15,618 bases of DNA, from the NCBI GenBank assembly GCA_018968785.1, contig JAGWZN010000005.1:1-15618 (forward strand), read 5' to 3'. The position numbers and the translations under genes are program-made. The first letter of the stretch is position 1; the number at the start of each line of letters is the position of its first letter. Below the pieces are notes generated by a model. It made no database searches. It was not told the DNA's origin and saw nothing but the letters and a program-made list of their open reading frames with translations. Shown one piece after another: positions 1-5,787 of the stretch. The DNA comes from Patescibacteria group bacterium. Lineage in GTDB: Bacteria > Patescibacteriota > UBA1384 > CAILIB01.

Positions 1-729
1 ATCCGGATCGGCGTATATCCCCAGATGGGAATAGAAATATCCGGTATACTGGAGCGGTTTTCCGGATACAGGAGAGAGATAGGCGTCTACCGCCGAATCG
101 GGATTTGACGTTAATAGCGACTGGTCATCTATTCCGTAGTAGATTGTCTGGCGGTGGTCGAGCTGTGACGCCAGATATGCCAGGTTCGGATCGTCCGCAT
201 TTACAGTGAGGATGGCGTCGGCCGCCAGATGACGACGCAGCGCGGCTTCCCAGTTGCGCCGGATAGTATCGACTTCGCCATACCGATCCAACTGGTCGCG
301 GAACAGATTGTGCAAAAGAACAATTCGAGGACTGATCTGGGACAAAGTTTCCGGCAAGACCGCTTCATCGACTTCCAGAATCGCCAGGTCGGCATGTACG
401 CGGCCGAGCCAATCGGCTTGTTCCAGAAAAGCCGCCAGATGACCGCGCGTCATATTGGATCCGCTGCGGTTGTGTACAATCGGTTGCCCCGATTCGGTAA
501 GAAAATCAGCGATCAGCCGGCTAACCGTGGTTTTGCCGTTGGTTCCGCACACCAGGACAATACCGTCTTTACACTGTCGTCCAAAGGAGCGGAGAGCAGT
601 AGAATCGATTCTTTTGGCTACCAGACCGGGTAAGGCTTCCCCTCCCGAGCCAAGGCTGCGAACGGTAAGCGAACAGATCTTTCCGGCAATGGTGGCGGCA
701 GTGAGAGCGAGTGAAGGCGGTTTTGTCAT
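1..729 (-). CDS. murT: MurT-like Mur ligase, lipid II isoglutaminyl synthase subunit (C-terminus beyond window)
   Basis: ATP-dependent Mur-ligase-fold subunit that, with the glutaminase GatD, amidates the D-glutamate of lipid II in the cytoplasm. I read 243 codons from the ATG at 729 to the window edge with no stop. Seen: P-loop GTNGKTT at residues 62-68, the MurT-type NRSGSN at 87-92, LEVDEA at 118-123, NLFRDQLDRYGE at 141-152 and NADDP at 177-181. These runs are characteristic of MurT rather than MurC-F. MurT proteins usually carry a four-Cys zinc ribbon after this point; here the first pair aligns as S219-P-V-S222-G and the third position is D241, so the ribbon looks lost. The C-terminal DUF1727 part and any gatD lie outside the window to the left. 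There is no Shine-Dalgarno, and a TATACT hexamer ends 8 nt before the ATG. Family call is firm; activity with the altered ribbon is unknown. Confidence 0.9.
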   Translation of the reverse strand, partial: MTKPPSLALTAATIAGKICSLTVRSLGSGGEALPGLVAKRIDSTALRSFGRQCKDGIVLVCGTNGKTTVSRLIADFLTESGQPIVHNRSGSNMTRGHLAAFLEQADWLGRVHADLAILEVDEAVLPETLSQISPRIVLLHNLFRDQLDRYGEVDTIRRNWEAALRRHLAADAILTVNADDPNLAYLASQLDHRQTIYYGIDDQSLLTSNPDSAVDAYLSPVSGKPLQYTGYFYSHLGIYADPD

Positions 730-735
730 CTAGAT

Positions 736-747
736 ATAGTATACTAT
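736..747. promoter_or_regulatory. Palindromic -10 between murT and the RRM gene
   Basis: The 12-bp perfect palindrome ATAGTATACTAT contains TATACT on both strands. On the minus strand TATACT (743 to 738) ends 8 nt before the murT ATG, predicting a leaderless or nearly leaderless transcript. No convincing -35 is visible on either side. The symmetry would allow divergent transcription from one site. Confidence 0.5.
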
Positions 748-758
748 TTTAAATATTC

Positions 759-767
759 TGGTATAGT
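759..767 (+). promoter_or_regulatory. Extended -10 promoter candidate for the RRM gene
   Basis: TGGTATAGT fits an extended -10 (TGn plus TATAAT-like hexamer). It would start transcription near 774 and give a leader of about 128 nt before the RRM start at 902. No good -35 is present, which extended -10 promoters tolerate. The alternative is plus-strand use of the palindrome at 736-747. Confidence 0.4.
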
Positions 768-821
768 AACCGAGTAAGCGGTACATTATCTGATCGCTTG
801 CGGTGTAGTAAAGTAACGAAC

Positions 822-864
822 AGGAGGTGAGATTAAGGTGATTAGCAAGCGTTTACCCGTATGA
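822..864 (+). promoter_or_regulatory. Leader mini-ORF with strong Shine-Dalgarno upstream of the RRM gene
   Basis: AGGAGGTGA at 822-830 is a near-perfect Shine-Dalgarno. Seven nt later GTG (838) opens an 8-codon frame, MISKRLPV, ending in TGA at 862-864. The real gene begins at 902 with no Shine-Dalgarno of its own. CGCTTGC (795-801) is complementary to GCAAGCG (845-851), so the site and the mini-ORF start fall in the loop of a possible 7-bp hairpin. This suggests a translated regulatory leader. I cannot show it is translated, and a 7-bp match in this span could be chance. Confidence 0.4.
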
Positions 865-901
865 AGGGGAGAACGCCTTTAGGTTTATATTAAGTTATTT
901 C

Positions 902-1267
902 ATGGATACCCAGAATCAAACAACAACCAAGCAGTTTAAGGTATTTGTCGGCAACCTGCCGTATTCTATTACCGAAGCTGAACTGAAAGACGTCTTCATG
1001 ACCGTTGGCGGTTTTGAAGAGAGCGAGATTGTCGAAGTTATTATCTTAAAGGAGAAAGATCCGCGCGATCCTACCCGTCCGCCCCGCTCCCGCGGCATCG
1101 GTTTTGTCGGTTTTACCAACGAAGAATCGATGAACCGCGCTATCGAGAAGGTCAACGGCACCGAAGTCGAGTACGAAATGCGTGGCACGATGGCCAAGCG
1201 GCCGATTTTCGTCAACGCCGCTCGTCCGTTCGTCCCGAAAGAAGAGCGAGGATCTTCTCGCTACTAA
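902..1267 (+). CDS. Single-RRM RNA-binding protein
   Basis: A 121-residue protein made of one RNA recognition motif, expected to bind single-stranded RNA in the cytoplasm, similar in layout to the small cyanobacterial RRM proteins. RNP2 is VFVGNL at residues 14-19 and RNP1 is RGIGFVGF at 64-71. Aromatics F15 and F68 are kept, but RNP1 position 3 is Ile66 where Phe or Tyr is usual. The beta2-beta3 loop is extended and basic/proline-rich (residues 52-64). The N-terminus is polar (Gln/Asn/Thr) and the tail is short and charged. The ATG at 902 is chosen because it begins just before the RRM; it has no Shine-Dalgarno, while the leader upstream has one for a mini-ORF. A strong terminator follows, so it is probably a monocistronic unit. 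The RNA target is unknown; autoregulation through the leader is only an inference. Confidence 0.9.
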   Translation: MDTQNQTTTKQFKVFVGNLPYSITEAELKDVFMTVGGFEESEIVEVIILKEKDPRDPTRPPRSRGIGFVGFTNEESMNRAIEKVNGTEVEYEMRGTMAKRPIFVNAARPFVPKEERGSSRY

Positions 1268-1285
1268 TCCGGTTGCGAACCTGAG

Positions 1286-1323
1286 AAAATTAAACGCCCC
1301 GACCTGGGGCGTTTAATTTTTTT
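1286..1323 (+). terminator. Rho-independent terminator after the RRM gene
   Basis: A perfect 15-bp stem (1286-1300 with 1306-1320), loop GACCT, followed by a run of seven T. The A-rich 5' side would also give a U-rich tail on the opposite strand. Confidence 0.95.
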
Positions 1324-1335
1324 GTACGGCTCGTG

Positions 1336-1341
1336 TATAGT
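1336..1341 (+). promoter_or_regulatory. -10 hexamer for the DUF5666-like gene
   Basis: TATAGT just after the terminator would start transcription near 1348, leaving about 17 nt before the ATG at 1366. No clear -35. A second TATACT at 1358-1363 sits too close to the ATG to serve it. An upstream in-frame GTG at 1333 overlaps this hexamer and is therefore an unlikely start. Confidence 0.4.
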
Positions 1342-1365
1342 ATAAGAGAAGTTAACATATACTAT

Positions 1366-1770
1366 ATGCAAAATAGAGTCATTATTCTTTCTGTCGTTTT
1401 CGGTGTACTGGCGCTGATTGTGGTTGCTGTCGGAGCTTTTTGGGGCGGGAGCCGCTATCAGTCTTCCAAGGATGCTAACCAAAGTAATCAGACCCAGACG
1501 ACCGTATACTCTTCTTCGCTTTTACCGATCGCGGCCGGGAGTGAAATCGGTACCGGAACAGTAACCGGCACGACTCCGACCAGCTTGACCCTCAAACTGA
1601 ACTCCGGCCAAACCTACGTCTTCGCGCTGGTCGGCGCGACTTATCTGGTACGCCGGGTGGACTCGGCTACCGAACCGTTGAAAGTCGGCGATCGGGTCAC
1701 GGTGGTGGCTCAAAAGAACGCCCAGAGCGGGTTTACTGCCCAATACGTACAGGTCTATTCGGCAAAGTAG
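1366..1770 (+). CDS. Membrane-anchored DUF5666-like small domain protein
   Basis: A 134-residue protein with an N-terminal hydrophobic anchor (about residues 5-26, ending in GAFWGG) and a Ser/Asn/Gln/Thr-rich linker. A compact extracytoplasmic beta domain of about 80 residues follows. The pattern GTVTG...SLTLKLNSGQTYVF...VGDRVTVVAQ resembles the OB-like DUF5666 domain found in small secreted or anchored bacterial proteins; this is a family resemblance from memory. No catalytic residues are evident. I choose ATG 1366 over an in-frame GTG at 1333 because the GTG lies inside the likely promoter and the ATG directly precedes the signal-anchor. It converges on the VirB2-like fusion gene with a 17-bp gap and no obvious terminator. 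Function unknown. Confidence 0.7.
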   Translation: MQNRVIILSVVFGVLALIVVAVGAFWGGSRYQSSKDANQSNQTQTTVYSSSLLPIAAGSEIGTGTVTGTTPTSLTLKLNSGQTYVFALVGATYLVRRVDSATEPLKVGDRVTVVAQKNAQSGFTAQYVQVYSAK

Positions 1771-1787
1771 GATCCCAGAGGCCGGTG

Positions 1788-3443
1788 TTAGCTCTTATAC
1801 AATCCCGGATTGCTCGTATCGGGTTGTAAAATAATCTCCGTTCCGTTGGTGTCGGTTTGGACGGTGCCGGAAACCCCGATTCCCGGCGTCGCGTTCATGG
1901 TCTTGCAGAGCGAAGAGTCGCTGCTAGGCATTTGACCGGCGGGACAGACCACCGCGTTTGACCCGGCCGAAGCATCGGTCTTGGGAAGCGGTACATCGAT
2001 TCGATACGCTTCACAGGAGTTCTTCGGCGGTTTGCCATCGGTGCGGCCGGGACCGCATAAATCGAGGAGACGCTGATAGGCGAGGCCGTCTATACCGCAG
2101 TTCGCGTAGATATCGCCGTCATACACCGTCTTCGTGCCGCAGAAATCGCGCAGATGAGGATATTTGGCGATACTGACCTTGACATCGGTTGAACCGCCAT
2201 TATCATTACCGGAACTGCCGGAATTATTAGAGCTCCCTGGGCTGCCGGAAGAGTCGTTACCAGATAGGTTGCCTCCGGCTGACGCGCCGATACCGCCAAT
2301 CGTGGGGTTGCTGTTATCGCCAGCTCCGGATCCGGAACCGCTTGCGGAACCGGCAGATCCGCCGTTTGAGCCGGTATTGCCGGTTCCACCGGTGTTGTCC
2401 TTTGAGCCGGTATTGCCGGATGGAGAGCTGTTCTGGTTATTGCTCTGGGTCGGACAGTCGGAGTAATTACCGTAAATTACGCTCCCATCCGGGCATTTAC
2501 AGACGGTAGTGGCGGAAGTGACGGTGCTGTTCGGATCACAGTTGGCGATAGTCCCGCCGGACGACGACCCGCCGCTACCGCCGGTACAGGTGTAATATCC
2601 GTACGCGTCTTCGGTTGGAGTGGCGCCATTGGAACAACCGTTCCCCAGTACGCAGGCACTATGTAGATAGCACTGCGTGGCACCGGCGTCGGAAAGAGAA
2701 GAGTTGCCGGCGGTATTATTGGCGTTCTGTTCGGCCAGATAACACCCCTCATTGTAGGCGGCACAGACATCGCCGCTAGTACCGGATGAATCACAGTTAG
2801 AGGTAAAGTATTCACAGGCACTGGCCTGAGCGGTATCGCCGGCCGTGCCGCTGACGCAGTTGGTGTAGGCGGTACCGCACTGGGCGGCAGATGAGGTCGG
2901 GCTGCTGTTGCCATTACCGTAATCGCTGCCGTCCAGGCAGCCGAGCGCATCATACTCGATAGTGCCGGCTAAAGAGTTGCAGGAGGGTTGACTCGGAGGG
3001 CCGCCTGTCGGTTCATTATACGCTGTGCCGCCGCCGGTACTGCCGCTACCGGTACCGCTGCCGACGGTGATATTACCGGTGGCGAGGCCGTTGCCGATGC
3101 CGATTGCCAGCTTAATTAAGCCGAAAGTAGCGGCAATAATAATAATCCCGATCACCGCGTTCACAATGCCGGCTCGGGCGGATTTAGCCTTCTCGGCACT
3201 GCCGGCCGACACAATATACTGGATGCCGTTCCAAATCAAATACCCGACCGCGGCAATGCCAGCGATCAAGGAAAGAATGTCGATAACGGTATTACCGAGG
3301 TGGAGAATAGTGGTGGTGATATTACCCGAACCGATGCCGGGCGATCCGACCGGAACAATGGCTGAGCTGCCGGAAACGGCGGCGTGAACCGGAGTAGCGA
3401 AATACACCAAGAACTTCCCGAATAAGGAAGAAAGTGATACCAT
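1788..3443 (-). CDS. VirB2-like pilin domain fused to a Cys-rich, Gly/Ser-rich extracellular region
   Basis: A 551-residue exported protein. Residues 1-21 are a signal peptide (VHA^AV). Then come helix 1 (about 53-77, ending NGIQYI), a basic turn SAGSAEKAKSARAG (79-92) and helix 2 (93-115), the same unit as in the five small pilins at 9818-12176. Instead of ending, it continues for about 430 residues. First is a Cys-rich stretch with repeated C-x6-C modules (CGTAYTNC, CEYFTSNC, CAAYNEGC) and several CP-type motifs. Next is a Gly/Ser/Asn/Thr linker, then a last Cys-containing segment. I count 22 Cys in all, an even number consistent with disulfides outside the cell. VirB2 topology would put this region outside. 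The ATG at 3443 is preferred over 3461 because it opens the signal peptide and lies 6 nt after TATACT. No function is known for the fused part; adhesion or display is an inference. Confidence 0.85.
   Translation of the reverse strand: MVSLSSLFGKFLVYFATPVHAAVSGSSAIVPVGSPGIGSGNITTTILHLGNTVIDILSLIAGIAAVGYLIWNGIQYIVSAGSAEKAKSARAGIVNAVIGIIIIAATFGLIKLAIGIGNGLATGNITVGSGTGSGSTGGGTAYNEPTGGPPSQPSCNSLAGTIEYDALGCLDGSDYGNGNSSPTSSAAQCGTAYTNCVSGTAGDTAQASACEYFTSNCDSSGTSGDVCAAYNEGCYLAEQNANNTAGNSSLSDAGATQCYLHSACVLGNGCSNGATPTEDAYGYYTCTGGSGGSSSGGTIANCDPNSTVTSATTVCKCPDGSVIYGNYSDCPTQSNNQNSSPSGNTGSKDNTGGTGNTGSNGGSAGSASGSGSGAGDNSNPTIGGIGASAGGNLSGNDSSGSPGSSNNSGSSGNDNGGSTDVKVSIAKYPHLRDFCGTKTVYDGDIYANCGIDGLAYQRLLDLCGPGRTDGKPPKNSCEAYRIDVPLPKTDASAGSNAVVCPAGQMPSSDSSLCKTMNATPGIGVSGTVQTDTNGTEIILQPDTSNPGLYKS
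2365..2419. repeat. Direct repeat in the low-complexity linker
   Basis: A 19-bp sequence at 2365-2383 recurs exactly at 2401-2419, a 36-bp period (12 codons). In the minus-strand protein it encodes recurring GNTGS units in the Gly/Ser/Asn linker. Slippage or unequal exchange here could change linker length in frame. Confidence 0.8.
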
Positions 3444-3449
3444 AGCTCC

Positions 3450-3455
3450 AGTATA
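3450..3455 (-). promoter_or_regulatory. -10 hexamer placing the pilin-fusion start at 3443
   Basis: TATACT on the minus strand ends 6 nt before the ATG at 3443. Transcription would start at or next to that ATG, giving a leaderless mRNA and excluding the ATG at 3461, which lies upstream of the hexamer. No strong -35. Confidence 0.5.
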
Positions 3456-3482
3456 AGGCATAATTCCAGGGGAGAAAAGCGC

Positions 3483-4547
3483 ATGGATAATTATCAGAAC
3501 CCAACCTGGACGCGATATATTGTCAGCGTCGGACCGGCCAGCTTAAACGAAGAGGTGCAGGAAGGGCTCATCAAGGCCGGGGCGAACATCTTTCGCAGCA
3601 ATTTCGCGCACGCTCAGTATGAAGAGTTCTCGACCCGTCAGGAGGTCGTTTTTAGGTTGAATAAAAAACTTGGCACGAATGTACAGATTCAGGCCGATCT
3701 GCAAGGCCCGAACATCCGGGTTGGGGCCATGCCGCCGGATGGAGTGCCGCTGCAAGCCGGCCAGGAGTACGTCTTCTTCACCGCCGCTTCCGAGCGGCAA
3801 CCCAAGGAGGGCGATCTGTTTATCAATGATCTGACCCTGCATCAGGATATCAAACCCGGTGAGCCGATCACCTTTATGGATGGCGCGCTGGAGGGCGAGG
3901 TCACGGCGGTAAACGGTTCGGAGATCACGGTGAAGATGATTAATAGCGCCGCTCTGCTGTCGCATAAGAGCGTCAATGTGCCGGAGACCAAACTGAGTTC
4001 GGCGGCGTTGACGGAGAAAGATTACCGCGACTTGGATTATCTACTGAAAACTGATGTCAGTTGGATCGCGGTGTCGTTTATTGCCGATCGACAGCCGTTG
4101 GACGAAGTACGCCGGATTATCGGCAAACGGCCAATTCAGATTATCAGCAAGATTGAGCGGCTGGCGGCACTGAAGAATATCGATGGGATTATCGATGCCT
4201 CGGACGCGGTTATGATTGCCCGGGGCGATCTGGGGATCGAACTGCCGATGGAGGAAGTGCCGATCATTCAGCGCGAACTGATTAACCGTTGTCATTACGC
4301 CGGTAAGCCGGTGATTACCGCGACCCAGATGTTGTACTCGATGATGAAATCGCGGCGACCGACCCGGGCGGAAGTATCGGATGTGGCGGGCGCCGTCTTT
4401 CTCGGTTCGGACGCGGTAATGCTATCCGAAGAGACGCAAGTAGGCGTCGATCCGGTTAACGCCCTGAGTACCATGGTTCGGATTGCCCGGCGGGTGGAAG
4501 AGTATACGTATAAGCGGCCAAACGGCTTCTCCCGGTACCAGGACTAG
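3483..4547 (+). CDS. pyk: Pyruvate kinase, short form lacking the C-terminal domain
   Basis: Transfers phosphate from phosphoenolpyruvate to ADP in the last step of glycolysis. At 354 residues it is about 115 shorter than the usual ~470 and ends right after the catalytic barrel (ARRVEEYTYKRPNGF). Seen: GPAS (17-20), B domain (about 80-165), VNVPETKLS (164-172), catalytic K223 in ISKIE with E225, D249 in ARGDLG, T281 in ATQML and SRRPTRAEV. The K+-site ligands of rabbit muscle enzyme are partly missing: N40 and D72 remain, Ser becomes A42 and Thr becomes L73. The L73-Q74 pair matches K+-independent enzymes, but the discriminating position is N77 instead of Lys or Glu. The absent C-domain usually carries allosteric sites. 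Start: ATG 3483 with AGGGGAG about 9 nt upstream. A terminator follows the stop directly, arguing against a frameshift. Confidence 0.93.
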   Translation: MDNYQNPTWTRYIVSVGPASLNEEVQEGLIKAGANIFRSNFAHAQYEEFSTRQEVVFRLNKKLGTNVQIQADLQGPNIRVGAMPPDGVPLQAGQEYVFFTAASERQPKEGDLFINDLTLHQDIKPGEPITFMDGALEGEVTAVNGSEITVKMINSAALLSHKSVNVPETKLSSAALTEKDYRDLDYLLKTDVSWIAVSFIADRQPLDEVRRIIGKRPIQIISKIERLAALKNIDGIIDASDAVMIARGDLGIELPMEEVPIIQRELINRCHYAGKPVITATQMLYSMMKSRRPTRAEVSDVAGAVFLGSDAVMLSEETQVGVDPVNALSTMVRIARRVEEYTYKRPNGFSRYQD

Positions 4548-4568
4548 AATTCGTTCCAAAACTCAGTT

Positions 4569-4612
4569 AAAACACCTTTTCCGGTTGGCACACCAACGAA
4601 GAGGTGTTTTTT
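4569..4612 (+). terminator. Rho-independent terminator after pyruvate kinase
   Basis: Outer stem AAAACACCT (4569-4577) with AGGTGTTTT (4602-4610), inner stem GTTGG/CCAAC with loop CACA, then a six-T run at 4607-4612. It starts 21 bp after the stop codon. Confidence 0.85.
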
Positions 4613-4626
4613 GATGTCGCCAAAGA

Positions 4627-4678
4627 TTTCCACTGGTTTCGCACATGTGGAAAAGTGCGGTTCCGGTCTGTACCGAAC
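4627..4678. repeat. Two small hairpins in the pyk-deacetylase intergenic region
   Basis: TTTCCAC (4627-4633) pairs with GTGGAAA (4647-4653). GTT-C-CGGT (4660-4667, one bulged C) pairs with ACCGAAC (4672-4678) across a 4-nt loop. They lie between the pyk terminator and the next promoter in a stretch with no gene. They might be an untranslated RNA or regulatory structure; nothing identifies a family. Confidence 0.35.
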
Positions 4679-4746
4679 ATGGTTAGAAATTTGTATGATA
4701 CTGTATGAAAACGAGGAAAATCAGGAGAAAAGCAGGGAAATTCGGT

Positions 4747-4775
4747 TTGCGGCATTATCGACGGCGTGATACAGT
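4747..4775 (+). promoter_or_regulatory. Promoter for the polysaccharide deacetylase gene
   Basis: TTGCGG at 4747-4752, a 17-nt spacer, then TACAGT at 4770-4775. The predicted transcription start is within a few nt of the ATG at 4785, and no Shine-Dalgarno is present. Confidence 0.5.
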
Positions 4776-4784
4776 AGGTAAACT

Positions 4785-5780
4785 ATGAGAAGCTTTCATC
4801 CAGAAACCGGCTTAATTTGCGGCGTCTATATCGCTCTGATTGTGGCAGTGGGGTGGCAGGGCTGGCCAAGTCGTTTGCCCACGCCGAAAAATAGTGGGAG
4901 GCCGATTTCGGTTCAGAGCGCCCAGATGGCAGCACACGCGGCGGCCATCAGCGAACCGGCCAGCGTGTCTGATCTGGAGCCGACTCCTGAACTGACCTTT
5001 GGCTTGGAATCAACCCCTGCTCTCTCAACCGGTACCGGCAAACCGTCTTCCAGGCCGGTGACGACATCGGCTGCCCAACTACTGCAAAACCAGCGAATAG
5101 CCGAGCTAAGAAAACCGACGCCGGTAACCGCGCATATCCTGATGTACCATTATGTGCGGGTAGTCGATCCGAAACTGGATCCGGAAGGATACCGGCTTTC
5201 GGTGACGGCCAGTCAGTTGGATAACGATCTCACCGCCTTGCAAGCGGCCGGTTATTCGTTTATTACCATGGCTGATCTGGCGGCCGGTCGCGGCAGTCCG
5301 AAAAAGATCGCGGTGACCTTTGATGATGGTTACGCGGACGCCTATACAACCGCTTATCCGATCCTGGTGAAGCACCGCGCCACCGCTACCTTTTTTATCA
5401 TATCCGGCAAGGTCGGCCAGCCGGCCTATATGAGTTGGGATGAGATTAGAACCTTGCACCGCCGCGGCTTTGAGATTGGCGCCCATACTCTGCACCATCC
5501 GGACCTGAGCCGGCTGACAACTGCCGCCCAACAGAAGGAAATCGAGGGGAGCAAACTGGCGATTGAAGCCCAGATCGGCGCGCCGCTGGTATCATTCTGC
5601 TATCCGGCCGGCCGGTTCAACGCCGATACGCTTCACCTGGTGCAGGAAGACGGCTTTCTCACCGCGACTACGACGGAGCCGGGCGCGGCCCACGCCGGAT
5701 CCGACCCGTATTTACTGCCACGGGTCAGGGTGAGCCCCACCGTTACTCCAACGGAGCTGGTGCGGGAAGTGAGGAGTTAG
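4785..5780 (+). CDS. Membrane-anchored polysaccharide deacetylase (NodB domain, CE4)
   Basis: A metal-dependent deacetylase of N-acetyl groups on a cell-wall or surface polysaccharide, 331 residues. An N-terminal hydrophobic segment (about 8-25) anchors it. A Pro/Ser/Thr-rich linker (28-110) projects the catalytic domain outward. Motifs: ILMYHYV (118-124), TFDDGY (178-183) with catalytic base D180 and metal ligand D181, H234-x3-H238 in AHTLHHPD, and CYPAGRF (272-278). This YPxG form of motif 3 is typical of the IcaB/PgaB-like branch rather than the classic RPPYG peptidoglycan deacetylases. The substrate cannot be told from sequence. It is a single gene with its own promoter and ends 7 bp from the convergent antiporter stop with no separate terminator. 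Start chosen at the first ATG because the signal-anchor begins there and the promoter ends 9 nt before it. Confidence 0.9.
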   Translation: MRSFHPETGLICGVYIALIVAVGWQGWPSRLPTPKNSGRPISVQSAQMAAHAAAISEPASVSDLEPTPELTFGLESTPALSTGTGKPSSRPVTTSAAQLLQNQRIAELRKPTPVTAHILMYHYVRVVDPKLDPEGYRLSVTASQLDNDLTALQAAGYSFITMADLAAGRGSPKKIAVTFDDGYADAYTTAYPILVKHRATATFFIISGKVGQPAYMSWDEIRTLHRRGFEIGAHTLHHPDLSRLTTAAQQKEIEGSKLAIEAQIGAPLVSFCYPAGRFNADTLHLVQEDGFLTATTTEPGAAHAGSDPYLLPRVRVSPTVTPTELVREVRS

Positions 5781-5787
5781 ACAGAGT

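Noticed and set aside
1333..1365. GTG start giving an 11-residue N-terminal extension to the DUF5666-like protein
   Set aside because: The GTG overlaps the likely -10 hexamer, and the ATG at 1366 directly opens the signal-anchor.
1958..3387. Plus-strand and other-frame open frames across the Gly/Ser-rich gene
   Set aside because: They arise from repetitive GC-biased codons opposite the minus-strand gene, are Pro/Ala/Arg-rich, and have no start signals or family features.
4646..4654. Possible DnaA box as sign of a replication origin
   Set aside because: A single 8/9 match; no cluster of boxes, no dnaA or dnaN nearby, no AT-rich unwinding region.
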